Made by a program: the position numbers and the translations under genes. Below are positions 9,501-17,938 of a DNA stretch of 64,000 nt, one piece after another. The DNA is from Chitinophagaceae bacterium (GTDB lineage Bacteria; Bacteroidota; Bacteroidia; Chitinophagales; Chitinophagaceae). Below the pieces are notes generated by a model, which saw only the letters and a list, made by a program, of their open reading frames with translations, did no database searches and was not told the origin of the DNA. Each line of letters begins with the position of its first letter. Position 1 is the stretch's first letter. The stretch lies in assembly GCA_023957575.1 (NCBI GenBank), contig JAMLGU010000005.1:186001-250000 (forward strand). Reading direction: 5' to 3'.

Positions 9501-10393
9501 AGTGTATCGAAATTGATATTGGTCATTTGCAGTCTATCAAAAAAGATTCTGAAATCTGTTTTAGAACTGTCACCTTTATTGGCTCTGATGGTACAACTGT
9601 CAAATTCAACTCTCTTATTTTTCAGATTAAACCTAAAATCCTTAAAGGCCAGAAAATGCCGGCCGTCCGGAAAAACAATATTCTGATTCGTACTCTGTAC
9701 CGCAATATCATCGGTAAAAGCCATTTGTTTTCGGGACTTTCGGGCAATCGTACTGTCAACTCGCAAATTATCGAGGTGGATATTAATCTTGCTTATTAAA
9801 AATGGCTTATCCGCAGGTCGGGTATTGTCTATAAGGCTGAAACTTCCCTGGTCAATAATAAAACTATTTACATTTAAAACATTAATTGCATCATTTATCG
9901 AATTGGTAATTTTACCCATTTCTTTGGCAACCGAGAATCTTGCATTTGCAGAATCCTTTATGTTGCTTCTTTTTTCACGAGCATTAATTTTCGTTACCGT
10001 AAAATTTGGGTATTGCAGATGAATTGAGTCAATCAGCAAATGATTTCTGAACAAAAGCGGAAGAATTCCTCTCGCCTTTATCTGAATCTTAGGAGAACTT
10101 AATTTTGTTTTTACGGTGGAAGTATCTGTTGTGTAAAAAGTAGCATGATTCAGTTCTATTTTGTTTCTTAACCAATTGAATTTAAATTTTTCAACTTTTA
10201 GTTTAAGCCGACCATTAGATTGAATATAAACAAGCTCCTCTATTGCTTCTTCGGCATGGTTAACAAACCAGAAATTAAATGAAACTATCAGTACGGCTAA
10301 GATACCAATGCCAATAAGCAGCTTGTTATAGCGCTTTCCGGACTGTTTGGATGGATTTTCTGGCAGATCTTTTGTAGGGATCTCTTTTTTCAC
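6515..10393 (-). CDS. AsmA-like / repeating beta-groove envelope protein
   Basis: An approximately 1290-residue protein with one N-terminal membrane anchor (about residues 25-45 from the GTG start) and then a long beta-rich, low-cysteine body. The N-terminal segment after the anchor (short hydrophobic strands, a lipid-groove opening, LLIDSIHLQYPNFTV) and the C-terminal block with GVKVKSGSLDSLNLDVSG are typical of AsmA/TamB-like proteins, which carry phospholipids between inner and outer membrane. The open frame extends to a TTG at 10423, but that codon lies in the U-tract of the metG terminator, so the GTG at 10393 is preferred. The protease gene follows after 26 bases. Confidence 0.65.
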   Translation of the reverse strand: MKKEIPTKDLPENPSKQSGKRYNKLLIGIGILAVLIVSFNFWFVNHAEEAIEELVYIQSNGRLKLKVEKFKFNWLRNKIELNHATFYTTDTSTVKTKLSSPKIQIKARGILPLLFRNHLLIDSIHLQYPNFTVTKINAREKRSNIKDSANARFSVAKEMGKITNSINDAINVLNVNSFIIDQGSFSLIDNTRPADKPFLISKINIHLDNLRVDSTIARKSRKQMAFTDDIAVQSTNQNIVFPDGRHFLAFKDFRFNLKNKRVEFDSCTIRANKGDSSKTDFRIFFDRLQMTNINFDTLYQAEVIQADSVFSANPKIVFNVDGDVKTNRKDKRKIQNIDDLVHQLLGDMMLKHVVVKDADIQVNTIKSGKINSFEASKNNLEIQDLEVRQGMKRPVNVHRFIMALHNYENSLENGRYSFSFDSILFKDNFLRLNNFSFKEKSKSGIVNSIKMPYFQLQGLSWESLLYDNIFSAQSAQFYDPDIIFTAKNQKRESTTDLFKTLADIDDILNLNNLNIYNGNIQLNLKNGANFLLQHTNVDLYANELIASKKIKNIQHSIHHLSVDQAIFNKGNTKVTLNHLMPTEDNTGFMADNFLLYNENLSISAKDVRLNSIALDSLKHDISISGLKWKLGQIDVENAFIVKKKKTVPTLNLFLKNIEGNNTVLNLHQNKMKISAFLNNISLNELNRRENEVPKINGFNASGRNFKMEDLTQRLNVSTFLLSYKNNVLNDVEYKKVDTSDSIDVNIPKVELNTSLSNFLNADFNINELVFTNPVINVRWSPKSKAGKSNEMLNSDLFVNTATLQNPQIQLQTFNKNNQPVQIEIRSGINNDFIHFEKLKLSKNFDLEIKRTDINLNYFDYTAANGKRYVLDNNDIRSSLNDILVSKTSENTTKWLANLSQLSLRNLVFDSVGKSNDRIRIHSGAVKNISLSSKSIKNLKDLLTPGRNLEINNVSGRFEGKENHTDWFNLNFKNNNLTIDSLHFIPFQSLADYKIKKAFNEDFFQLKSGMITASGVDLANFPNDSSIKIKDVRTKDLRIITLKDKSQPKLHHKIKHLPTRIISDIPAKIEIENLYSDDMYVEYQEVSEKEKKESIFPVEKMSLDVKNIKTSNPTATDSLYIIASFKVFDLVPVILNIKESYQDSLKGFLMKINTLPVRLNDLNETLFPLTGVKVKSGSLDSLNLDVSGNDDYATGKSRMYYRNVKIQIFNQKDRQKQSLLNKMISGIANTFIIGKNKKGKVYPLFFERVKTKSFVNYYIKTALNGILSGLGLPGAKDKQRKYLKNYPDVKLIQ

Positions 10394-10420
10394 ACGATAA
10401 TAATCAATAATTAAAATTAA

Positions 10421-10449
10421 CAAAAAAGGTCGAACAAAATGCCCGACCT
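10421..10449 (-). terminator. Rho-independent terminator of metG
   Basis: On the minus strand AGGTCG, an 11-base loop and CGACCT are followed by TTTTTTG. The stem halves are 10444-10449 and 10427-10432. It sits about 28 bases after the metG stop. Confidence 0.8.
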
Positions 10450-10476
10450 GTCAATTTTCTCAATATTCAATTTTTT

Positions 10477-12567
10477 TTAACTTATTGCCAATCCATTGGC
10501 GCAGTCGGTATCGCCGTTTATAAAAATATATTTGCCATCGGCATCTTCTGCCATCAGTATCATTCCATTGCTTTCAATACCACGCATTTTGCGCGGCGCA
10601 AGATTTGCTACCACCACTACCTTTTTTCCCACAATTTCTTCGGGCTTAAAGTGAAGCGCAATACCTGAAACTATTGTACGCATTTCAAAACCCAAATCAA
10701 TCTCCAACTTCAATAACTTATCAGCTTTTTCTACCTTTTCTGCAGAAAGAATAGTTCCGGTTCTGAAATCTAATTTTGCAAAATCATCATATTGAATCTG
10801 GTCTTTAAGCGCCGGTAACACAGATTGAACACTTACAGACTCAGTTTGTTCCGTTTTTTTCTCATTCAAGGCGCTTCCACTCCTCAATTTTTCGAGTTGC
10901 GCTTCAATTTCTGCATCTTCAATTTTTCTAAACAACAATTCAGGAGCCCGCATAGCATAACCGGTGCGCAACAGGTCGATTTTGCCAGCATTTTGCCATT
11001 CGAGAATTCTGTCCACCACCTTCATCATGTGCAGCATTTTCTTTGAGGTATTGGGCATAAAGGGATTGGCCAATATTGCCAGATTTGCGGTGAGCTGCAT
11101 ACACAAATAAAGACAATTGTCTATCAGTTTTTGATTTTCAGGATTTGTATCCAGACTTTTTGCTTTTATCCAGGGCTCCTTTTCCTGCATGTATTTGTTT
11201 CCCTTTCTGGCAAGGTCTATCACTTCAAACAGTGCATCCCTGAATCGGAAATTCTCCAAAGCCGTTTGCACCTTTGCCTTGGCATCTGCAATATCCGATA
11301 CAATTTGCTGATCAGTTTCATCAAAAACATCACGATGCAAAACGGGCACTTTTCCACCACATAGTTTATGCATCAGTACCCAGGTACGGTTTACAAAATT
11401 GCCGAAAATTGAAACCAATTCGCTGTTGTTTCGCTCCTGAAAATCTTTCCAGGTGAAATCGTTATCTTTTGTTTCGGGCGCATTGGCGCACAAAACATAG
11501 CGCAGCACGTCCTCGCATCCTTCAAAGTCTTTTACAAATTCATGCACCCACACCGCCCAGTTGCGGCTGGTGGACACCTTGTCGCCCTCAATATTTAAAA
11601 ACTCGTTGGCCGGAACATTGTCAGGCACTACAAAGCTGCCATGCGCTTTCAACATTGCAGGGAAAATGATACAATGAAAAACAATATTGTCTTTGCCAAT
11701 AAAATGAATCAGGCGGGTATCATCCTGGCACCAGTAATCTGCCCAGTCTTCGGTCAGTTCTTTTGTAGCCGAGATATACCCTATTGGCGCATCAAACCAC
11801 ACATACAATACTTTTCCTTCGGTATCAGGCAGTGGCACTTTAACACCCCAATTGCTGTCTCTGGTCATTGCTCTGGATTGTAAACCATTATCTAACCAGC
11901 TTTTGCATTGACCATACACATTGTTTTTCCATTCGGTATGCTCTTCCAGAATCCATTGTTTTAGCCAGGGTTCGTAGTTCTGCAGAGGAAAATACCAGTG
12001 TTTGGTTTTTCTTTTTACGGGAATGGCATCGCTCAAAGTGCTTCGGGGATTAATCAATTGTTCGGGCGATAGGCTGGAGCCGCAGTTTTCGCATTGGTCG
12101 CCATAGGCTGAAGCATTGTGGCACACGGGGCACTCGCCGGTTATGTATCTGTCCGCCAGAAAAATGTTTGCCTTTTCATCAAAATACTGCTCTGTTTCCT
12201 TTTCTTCAAAAAGGCCTTTGTCATAAAGGGTTTTAAAAAAATCGCGGGAAGTTTCGTGATGAATTTTATTGGAAGTTCTGGAGTAAATATCAAACGAAAT
12301 ACCCATTTTTTCAAATGAATCCTTTATCAATGTATGATATTTGTCCACAATATCCTGTGGAGATACGCCCTCTTTTAATGCCCGAATCGTAATCGGCACG
12401 CCATGCTCATCACTACCGCCTACAAATTTTACATCCTTCTTCTGTGCTCTCAAATAACGTGCATATACATCTGCCGGAATGTAACAACCTGCCAAATGAC
12501 CAATATGCAAAGGTCCGTTGGCATAAGGCAGCGCTGCTGTTATTAATGTTCTCTTAAACTCCTTCAT
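10477..12567 (-). CDS. metG: Methionyl-tRNA synthetase
   Basis: A class I aminoacyl-tRNA synthetase of about 696 residues. It has the HIGH motif in [14 protein letters not shown] near the N-terminus, a zinc knuckle with CPVC and CENC pairs around residues 145-165, and a KMSKS-equivalent in [12 protein letters not shown]. The C-terminal ~110 residues are an OB-fold EMAP/Trbp111-like domain for tRNA binding and dimerisation ([18 protein letters not shown]). The ATG at 12567 is chosen because the upstream TTG at 12588 lies inside the -7 promoter box. It ends with its own terminator. Confidence 0.97.
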   Translation of the reverse strand: MKEFKRTLITAALPYANGPLHIGHLAGCYIPADVYARYLRAQKKDVKFVGGSDEHGVPITIRALKEGVSPQDIVDKYHTLIKDSFEKMGISFDIYSRTSNKIHHETSRDFFKTLYDKGLFEEKETEQYFDEKANIFLADRYITGECPVCHNASAYGDQCENCGSSLSPEQLINPRSTLSDAIPVKRKTKHWYFPLQNYEPWLKQWILEEHTEWKNNVYGQCKSWLDNGLQSRAMTRDSNWGVKVPLPDTEGKVLYVWFDAPIGYISATKELTEDWADYWCQDDTRLIHFIGKDNIVFHCIIFPAMLKAHGSFVVPDNVPANEFLNIEGDKVSTSRNWAVWVHEFVKDFEGCEDVLRYVLCANAPETKDNDFTWKDFQERNNSELVSIFGNFVNRTWVLMHKLCGGKVPVLHRDVFDETDQQIVSDIADAKAKVQTALENFRFRDALFEVIDLARKGNKYMQEKEPWIKAKSLDTNPENQKLIDNCLYLCMQLTANLAILANPFMPNTSKKMLHMMKVVDRILEWQNAGKIDLLRTGYAMRAPELLFRKIEDAEIEAQLEKLRSGSALNEKKTEQTESVSVQSVLPALKDQIQYDDFAKLDFRTGTILSAEKVEKADKLLKLEIDLGFEMRTIVSGIALHFKPEEIVGKKVVVVANLAPRKMRGIESNGMILMAEDADGKYIFINGDTDCANGLAIS

Positions 12568-12585
12568 AATCAAAATATAAGTTTG

Positions 12586-12593
12586 CAAAGGTA
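12586..12593 (-). promoter_or_regulatory. -7 box of the metG promoter
   Basis: The minus strand reads TACCTTTG, an exact match to the Bacteroidota TAnnTTTG consensus, 18 bases upstream of the metG ATG at 12567. No TTTG at the usual 19-21 base spacing is seen. Confidence 0.5.
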
Positions 12594-12814
12594 GTTATTT
12601 CAAACGAACCCTATTTTTGATTTTCTTTATTTTAGAAAAGCCCTCCATAATTTTTTTGGAAAAATAAATTGCTTTCATTCATTTTTGATCGATAAGTTTC
12701 TATTTAATTGATTTGAAATCCAATATGCTAAAAACTTGATTTCAGACAAGTTTTTTTTAATATGTATTTATTTTAAACCATTCTTCTTATCTTGACAAGC
12801 AAATTGACAAAACA

Positions 12815-13075
12815 ATGGGAATAACAGAACTTTTTGAGCAGGCTGTGGCCAATAGTAAAACAATTGCCGAAAGGCCATCCAACGAGATATTATTGAAATT
12901 ATATTCACTTTATAAACAAGCTACAGAAGGTGATATTAACATTGATCCACCTTCAAACCCTTTTGATATTGTAAACAAAGCAAAATTTAACGCATGGAAC
13001 GAATTGAAAGGGAAAACGAAGGAAGAATCAATGCAGGATTATATTGATCTGGTTAAGAAACTCAAAGGCGAATAA
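12815..13075 (+). CDS. Acyl-CoA-binding protein (ACBP)
   Basis: An 86-residue protein matching the full four-helix ACBP domain. The signature LYSLYKQATEGDIN (about residues 28-41) and the FNAWNELKGKTKEESMQDYI segment (about 54-73) hold the conserved Tyr, Lys and Trp residues that bind the CoA and acyl chain. The family binds long-chain acyl-CoA esters in the cytosol. It is a lone gene, divergent from metG and convergent with rpsG. ACBPs are common in eukaryotes and occur in only some bacteria, including Bacteroidota. Confidence 0.93.
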   Translation: MGITELFEQAVANSKTIAERPSNEILLKLYSLYKQATEGDINIDPPSNPFDIVNKAKFNAWNELKGKTKEESMQDYIDLVKKLKGE

Positions 13076-13096
13076 TCTGTCCGAAGCTATAGAAAT

Positions 13097-13130
13097 AAAA
13101 ATCCCCACATCGGCAGATGCAGGGATTTTT
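13097..13130. terminator. Bidirectional terminator between ACBP gene and rpsG
   Basis: AAAAATCCC pairs with GGGATTTTT around an inner CATC-GGCA-GATG hairpin, with T-rich tails in both directions. It lies between the two convergent genes. Confidence 0.8.
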
Positions 13131-13151
13131 TTATATTAAAGCTAATTTTGA

Positions 13152-13619
13152 TTAAACTCTGAAGTGAGCAAATGCCTTGTTGGCTTCGGCCATACGGTGT
13201 GTATCTTCTTTTTTCTTGAAGGCAGATCCTTCACCTTTACTGGCTGCAACTATTTCGTTAGCCAGTTTATCAGCCATGCTACGGCCATTTCGGTCGCGAC
13301 TGTAACGAATCAACCATTTGATGCTCAAAGATATTTTTCTGTCTGGTCGCACTTCCGATGGAATTTGAAATGTTGCGCCACCAATACGACGACTGCGAAC
13401 TTCCACTGCCGGCGTTACATTAGCCAACGCTTTTTTCCACACTTCATATCCATCATCACCGGTTTGTTTGGCCACTTTGTCAAGTGCATCATAAAAAATA
13501 GTGAATGCTCCACTTTTTTTACCCTCCCACATCAGGTTGTTCACAAATCTGGTAACCAGTTTGTCATTAAACTTTGGATCTGGCGCTAAGGGGAGTTTTT
13601 TGGCTTGTGCTTTACGCAT
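13152..13619 (-). CDS. rpsG: 30S ribosomal protein S7
   Basis: A 155-residue protein of normal bacterial S7 length. It has the 16S-binding core, including [17 protein letters not shown] (about 20-36) and [16 protein letters not shown]7 nucleates assembly of the 30S head. It follows rpsL after 96 bases that hold a short repeat array. In many bacteria fusA follows; here a terminator and the convergent ACBP gene come next. Confidence 0.98.
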   Translation of the reverse strand: MRKAQAKKLPLAPDPKFNDKLVTRFVNNLMWEGKKSGAFTIFYDALDKVAKQTGDDGYEVWKKALANVTPAVEVRSRRIGGATFQIPSEVRPDRKISLSIKWLIRYSRDRNGRSMADKLANEIVAASKGEGSAFKKKEDTHRMAEANKAFAHFRV

Positions 13620-13624
13620 CTTAA

Positions 13625-13705
13625 ATTATTTTTTATTTTATATCTATAATCTTTTGTCTAATATCTAATATCTAAGGTCTAACGTCTAATATCTAACGTC
13701 TGAAA
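13625..13705. repeat. Degenerate TCTAATA-type heptamer array between rpsL and rpsG
   Basis: About ten irregular copies of tcTAAtaTCTAA-like 7-8 bp units (TCTAATA, TCTAACG, TCTAAGG) fill the space between the two ribosomal protein genes, just upstream of rpsG. It resembles the larger AGATTTxx arrays around queE. Confidence 0.75.
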
Positions 13706-13715
13706 TCACCTCATA

Positions 13716-14087
13716 TTATTTACCTTTTTTAGTTCCGTATTTTGAACGGCTTTTCTTACGATCCTTCACTCCGGCAGTATCCAGACTACCACGAACGATG
13801 TGATAACGTACACCAGGAAGGTCTTTTACCCTACCGCCTCTGATTAGAACGATTGAGTGCTCCTGCAGATTGTGGCCTTCACCCGGAATATAGGCAATCA
13901 CCTCAATTTTATTGGTTAAACGTACTTTGGCCACCTTACGAAGCGCCGAATTAGGCTTTTTAGGTGTAGTAGTATATACACGGGTACATACACCACGGCG
14001 TTGTGGACACTGATCCAAAGCCCTTGATTTGCTCTTTGCTTTTATTATTTGTCTTCCTTTACGAACTAATTGATTAATTGTAGGCAT
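13716..14087 (-). CDS. rpsL: 30S ribosomal protein S12
   Basis: A 123-residue protein with the invariant decoding-centre segments [17 protein letters not shown] (about 41-57) and [18 protein letters not shown] (about 84-101). Both lysines whose mutation commonly gives streptomycin resistance are present in their wild-type form. It is the first gene of a two-gene rpsL-rpsG unit with a strong promoter of its own. Confidence 0.98.
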   Translation of the reverse strand: MPTINQLVRKGRQIIKAKSKSRALDQCPQRRGVCTRVYTTTPKKPNSALRKVAKVRLTNKIEVIAYIPGEGHNLQEHSIVLIRGGRVKDLPGVRYHIVRGSLDTAGVKDRKKSRSKYGTKKGK

Positions 14088-14111
14088 TCTTATGCTTTAA
14101 TTTTTGGACGG

Positions 14112-14142
14112 CAAAGGTAAGATTTCACTTCGAAATAACAAA
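14112..14142 (-). promoter_or_regulatory. Promoter of rpsL-rpsG
   Basis: On the minus strand TTTG (14139-14142), a 19-base spacer and TACCTTTG (14112-14119) match the Bacteroidota housekeeping promoter exactly in sequence and spacing. The -7 box ends 24 bases before the rpsL ATG. Confidence 0.8.
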
Positions 14143-14237
14143 ATAATTAAAAAAAATCTGGTGTAAACTGAAATAAATGGTGAAATTAAACGCAATTTTT
14201 ATTTTTTTTCTCTAAAAAGATATTAGAAAAACTAACT

Positions 14238-15059
14238 TTATTCGTAGTTGCCCGGGTAGCTAAAATAAGTCATAACCCCCTCATTACTAATAACCTGACT
14301 AAGAACCGAGTCTTTTAATACCGCCCGATAATCCATCCACTTTCCATTTATTTTTATTTTCCTGTAAATCAATCTAACACCATGGCTGTAATCAACATAC
14401 CAATTTACTTGTCCTGTGTAAACGGGTTGTTTAGGCCTGCCATCCTTCAGATGCCAGCCATAAATGGCCACCCGGTCGTTTTTAGGATAATTATTTAACT
14501 TATTGGTAATGATAATATCTTTTTTAATACCTGCAATAAGCCCTTTCCTACCATTCTTCTGTCCTTCTATTATTAAATGGTGTTGCCACATTGTAACGGA
14601 GCTGTCTCTGAAAGCATACATTGGCACAGGCTCCGGTTTTACCTTTGCTGCATTATATATTTCATCCACAATTTTAGCGGTTGGCAAAAAGCAGTTAAAC
14701 TCATCGGCTATTTTTTGAGCCGTTATGGGTGTAAGCGGCACCCTGGCCCTGTCCTTATCAGTTCCTATTGACAAATAGTCTTTGGTTACATAAATTTTTG
14801 CCCGATACCTGCGTTGAGATGCGGTATCCAAAAAACTGATTTTGACAGGTACCAATTTTCTCAAAAATCGGGGAATATTACCATTTTCTATTAATCGGTA
14901 AGCGATTGAATCTCTTTGCTGCCAGTTACTTTGTATTACTTTTTGATAAAATGCTGAACCGGTTACGGATTCATTGTTTTTCTTTTTTGTGTGCAAAGTC
15001 GGACTGCACGAAACAAAAATTGAAAATAGCAGAATATAGCCTATTTTATTGTAACGCAC
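14238..15059 (-). CDS. Lipoprotein of unknown function, conserved domain ending YVDYSHGVR
   Basis: A 273-residue protein with a lipoprotein signal (lipobox IFVSC, Cys at about 18). The body has segments conserved in uncharacterised proteins of several phyla: RVPLTPITAQKIADEFNCFL, PTAKIVDEIYNAA, a KKDIIITNKL stretch, VAIYGWHLKDG and YVDYSHGVRLI. The His and Asp residues in the last two could form a hydrolase-like site, but that is a guess. It is a single gene between rpsL and ilvE on the same strand, with nothing in context to suggest a role. Confidence 0.7.
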   Translation of the reverse strand: MRYNKIGYILLFSIFVSCSPTLHTKKKNNESVTGSAFYQKVIQSNWQQRDSIAYRLIENGNIPRFLRKLVPVKISFLDTASQRRYRAKIYVTKDYLSIGTDKDRARVPLTPITAQKIADEFNCFLPTAKIVDEIYNAAKVKPEPVPMYAFRDSSVTMWQHHLIIEGQKNGRKGLIAGIKKDIIITNKLNNYPKNDRVAIYGWHLKDGRPKQPVYTGQVNWYVDYSHGVRLIYRKIKINGKWMDYRAVLKDSVLSQVISNEGVMTYFSYPGNYE

Positions 15060-15119
15060 GGAATGGGTAACTTATATATTTAATTACATCATTTCACTCA
15101 GCCAATTAACTATCGGCAA

Positions 15120-16187
15120 TCAATCTATTTTCTCCATCCATTTATACTTATCTCCCAATTTGTTTTCTTTATAATCCAGCAGATATTTCTTCATATTACC
15201 CGAAATAGTCATCGCTTCGGGATCGAAGGTCATTATAAAGTCCTTGTATTTCAACTCTTTAACGTGAGAAATGGTGGCAGCGGTACCACAGCCGAATACT
15301 TCTTTCAATTGACCGGCTTTGTATGCTTCAATCAATTCATCAATGGAAATTCTTCTTTCTTCCACCTCATGGCCGGCATCTTTAAACAATTGAATCAGAC
15401 TCAGGCGGGTGATTCCGCCAAGAATCGTACCGTCAGTAAGGTCGGGAGTAACAATTTTATCCCCGATGATGAAGAAAATATTCATAGCGCCCACCTCCTG
15501 CACATATTTGTGCTCAAAGGCATCCATCCACAACACCTGATCGTATCCGTGTTTTCTGGCCTCGGCTGATGAGGCCAAAGACATGGCATAATTAGCTCCG
15601 GCTTTGGTAAAGCCTGTTCCTCCGGGCGCAGCACGAGTGTATTTTTCCTCTACATAAATTCGGGCAGGAGCCGAAAAATAAGAACCTACCGGCCCTGTAA
15701 TGATTAAAAATTTATATGTTTTTGCCTCCTTTACGCCTAAGGTTTCTTCGGTAGCAAACATAAACGGCCTGATGTACAATGATTCATCATACCCCGAAGG
15801 TATAAAATCCTTATCCACATTCACTAATTGTTTCATGCCGCCGATAAATAATTCTTCAGGCACCTGTGGCATTGCTAATCTTTCGGCAGAACGGTTGAAA
15901 CGCTTAAAATTCTCATGCGGACGAAAAATAAATACATTTCCCTCTTCATCTTTATGCGCTTTCAACCCTTCAAAAATTGTTTGAGCATAATGCAAAACGC
16001 ATAATGCAGGCAAAAACTGCAAAGTCTGATAGGGTCTGATACGCACATTTTTCCATTCACCATCCTCATAATCCGCCTCCAGCATGTGATCCGAAAAATA
16101 TTTTCCAAAACCTAAATGGTTAAAATCTACCTGAGATAATTTACTAATTTGAATATGCTCCACTGAAATTGTAATTGCATCCGACAT
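15120..16187 (-). CDS. ilvE: Branched-chain amino acid aminotransferase
   Basis: A 355-residue fold-type IV PLP enzyme of the longer, eukaryote-like BCAT type. Signatures are FEGLKAHKDEEGNVFIFRPHEN (about 90-111), the Schiff-base Lys in GFTKAGANYAMSL, YDQVLWMDAFEHKYVQEVGAMN and GTILGGITRLSLIQL. It catalyses the last step of leucine, isoleucine and valine synthesis with glutamate as amino donor. A TAACTTTG box lies upstream at 16220-16227 on the minus strand, with a TTTG 16 bases before it. Confidence 0.95.
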   Translation of the reverse strand: MSDAITISVEHIQISKLSQVDFNHLGFGKYFSDHMLEADYEDGEWKNVRIRPYQTLQFLPALCVLHYAQTIFEGLKAHKDEEGNVFIFRPHENFKRFNRSAERLAMPQVPEELFIGGMKQLVNVDKDFIPSGYDESLYIRPFMFATEETLGVKEAKTYKFLIITGPVGSYFSAPARIYVEEKYTRAAPGGTGFTKAGANYAMSLASSAEARKHGYDQVLWMDAFEHKYVQEVGAMNIFFIIGDKIVTPDLTDGTILGGITRLSLIQLFKDAGHEVEERRISIDELIEAYKAGQLKEVFGCGTAATISHVKELKYKDFIMTFDPEAMTISGNMKKYLLDYKENKLGDKYKWMEKID

Positions 16188-16219
16188 AAAAAGGTTATTT
16201 TTGAACTATTGAATAACCA

Positions 16220-16247
16220 CAAAGTTAAGAAGTCGGGGCTTCGCAAA
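16220..16247 (-). promoter_or_regulatory. Candidate ilvE promoter
   Basis: The minus strand reads TTTG (16244-16247), then 16 bases, then TAACTTTG (16220-16227), 32 bases before the ilvE ATG. The -7 box matches TAnnTTTG; the spacing is shorter than usual. Confidence 0.4.
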
Positions 16248-16261
16248 AAAGTAATTAACAA

Positions 16262-16762
16262 ATGAGTTTAAACAATATTAACCTTTCTCCCTATCTGATA
16301 GCGCAATTGTATCAAAATGTTTTGATAGAAGAAGACAAATTAAAGACTTTTGCTCAGGCAGAAACGACGACTGATTGGAAATATCTGGGCAATAATGCCA
16401 AAAACGTTTTGGTGGCTGTTAATTATCAGCAGGTTACACATCTTCCTGATGAGCAACTTGACTTTCTTTCCAAAATAATAAATTCCTGCAAACTTAGCAT
16501 GGAGGATATTTGCCTGCTTAATCTCCATAATTATCCGAATGTAGCTTATGATGTGTTATTAAAAAAGTTTAACAGCCGTATTATTCTGCTTTTTGGCATT
16601 ACAACCAACCATTTTGGTTTCCCTTTCGAAATACCGGCATTTCAGGTACAGCAATATGATAAATATACCATCATTCATTCGCCTGCGCTACAGGATATAA
16701 AGAATGATGAAAAAGCCAGAGGCCAACTTTGGAAAGGGCTAAAAAAAATTTTTAATATATAA
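16262..16762 (+). CDS. Possible DNA polymerase III psi (HolD)-like protein
   Basis: A 166-residue soluble protein. The central part (NAKNVLVAVNYQQVTHLPDE, then a short helix and LSMEDICLLNL) and the C-terminal HSPALQDIKNDEKARGQLWK resemble, in order, the VMVAND region and the SPALTDLRANPTARAALWQ motif of the E. coli clamp-loader psi subunit. Psi links the clamp loader to SSB through chi. The match is from memory of one sequence, so the call is tentative. It lies one base before rdgB, which points to a housekeeping role. Confidence 0.45.
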   Translation: MSLNNINLSPYLIAQLYQNVLIEEDKLKTFAQAETTTDWKYLGNNAKNVLVAVNYQQVTHLPDEQLDFLSKIINSCKLSMEDICLLNLHNYPNVAYDVLLKKFNSRIILLFGITTNHFGFPFEIPAFQVQQYDKYTIIHSPALQDIKNDEKARGQLWKGLKKIFNI

Positions 16763-16763
16763 T

Positions 16764-17345
16764 ATGAAGTTGATATTTGCTACCAATAATATTCATAAAG
16801 TTGGCGAAATACGTAACGCACTAAATAATGAGTTTGAAATAGTGAGCCTTAAGGAGGCGGGAATAAACCGCGACATACCCGAGCCACACGACACGCTGGA
16901 GGCAAATGCCACAAAAAAGTCTATGACTATCTATCACCTTACCCGACAGAACTGTTTTAGCGAAGACACAGGCCTCGAAGTGGATGCCCTGAACGGTTTG
17001 CCGGGTGTCATCAGTGCCAGATATGCAGGAGAAAATGTAAGTTTTACTCAAAATGTAGAAAAATTATTGGCCGAAATGCAAGGTAAGCAAGACCGAAAAG
17101 CAAGGTTTCGCACAGTTATTTCTTTGATTATTAACGGAGAAGAGACTACTTTTGAAGGAATATGTGAGGGTACCATCACCAATCAGCCACAGGGAAATAA
17201 CGGATTTGGCTATGATCCTGTTTTTACTCCGGTTGGAGAAGTGAGAACCTTTGGGCAAATGAGTATGGAAGAAAAGCAGAAATACAGCCATCGCAAAAAA
17301 GCAGTAGATCAATTGATACAGTTTCTGAAAGAGGCAAAAAGTTAA
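16764..17345 (+). CDS. rdgB: RdgB/HAM1 family non-canonical purine NTP pyrophosphatase
   Basis: A 193-residue cytosolic enzyme that hydrolyses dITP, ITP and XTP to monophosphates and so keeps deaminated purines out of DNA. It has the N-terminal FATNNIHKVGEIRNAL, the active-site SEDTGLEVDALNGLPGVISA (about 71-90), GNNGFGYDPVF and the C-terminal SHRKKAVDQL. It starts one base after the HolD-like stop, and the sigma factor gene follows after 15 bases. Confidence 0.95.
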   Translation: MKLIFATNNIHKVGEIRNALNNEFEIVSLKEAGINRDIPEPHDTLEANATKKSMTIYHLTRQNCFSEDTGLEVDALNGLPGVISARYAGENVSFTQNVEKLLAEMQGKQDRKARFRTVISLIINGEETTFEGICEGTITNQPQGNNGFGYDPVFTPVGEVRTFGQMSMEEKQKYSHRKKAVDQLIQFLKEAKS

Positions 17346-17360
17346 AAAAAAATAAAAAAA

Positions 17361-17930
17361 ATGGATTCGGAACGCAACCAAACCATATCTGAAAGCGACT
17401 TAATTACAGGATGCATTAACGGAGAGCGCAGAATGCAAGAAGAACTTTACAAAAGGTTTTCCTCCAAAATGTATGCAGTATGCCTGCGTTATGCCTCTAA
17501 TGCCGATGAAGCTCAGGATATTTTGCAGGATGGCTTTATAAAAGTATTTAAAAAATTAGACAGCTATCGCGGCGATGGTTCTTTTGAAGGATGGGTACGA
17601 CGGATTTTTGTAAATACTGCCATAGAGTATTTCAGAAGAAAAAAGTATTTGCAACCGGTAACCGAAAAAGAAGAGAATACAATTGAAGGAAAATACGTTT
17701 CGGCGCTGGATGAACTGGCAGAAAAAGACATTCTGGAATTGATTACCCAGTTATCTCCCGGATACCGCACCGTATTTAATATGTATGTGGTAGAAGGCTA
17801 TTCTCACAAAGAAATTGGAGATATGCTGGGCATCAGCGAGGGTACCAGCAAATCGCAACTTTCTCGTGCAAAAACCATCCTTCAGGATTTGGTAAGAAAA
17901 TATATTGAAAAAAGAGAAAAAAGAGGTTAA
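17361..17930 (+). CDS. ECF-type RNA polymerase sigma factor
   Basis: A 189-residue sigma-70 family protein with only regions 2 and 4. Region 2 spans about residues 30-95 (YAVCLRYASNADEAQDILQD, GWVRRIFVNTAIEYFRRKK), and region 4 about 125-180 (LSPGYRTVFNMYVVEGYSHK, then LGISEGTSKSQLSRAK, the helix-turn-helix). It lies 8 bases before a membrane protein that is its likely anti-sigma factor. It is not beside a SusC/SusD pair, so it is probably not a FecI-type regulator. Confidence 0.92.
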   Translation: MDSERNQTISESDLITGCINGERRMQEELYKRFSSKMYAVCLRYASNADEAQDILQDGFIKVFKKLDSYRGDGSFEGWVRRIFVNTAIEYFRRKKYLQPVTEKEENTIEGKYVSALDELAEKDILELITQLSPGYRTVFNMYVVEGYSHKEIGDMLGISEGTSKSQLSRAKTILQDLVRKYIEKREKRG

Positions 17931-17938
17931 ATATAGCA

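Noticed and set aside
12568..12588. TTG start of metG at 12588
   Set aside because: This codon overlaps the -7 promoter box, and the family start fits the ATG at 12567.
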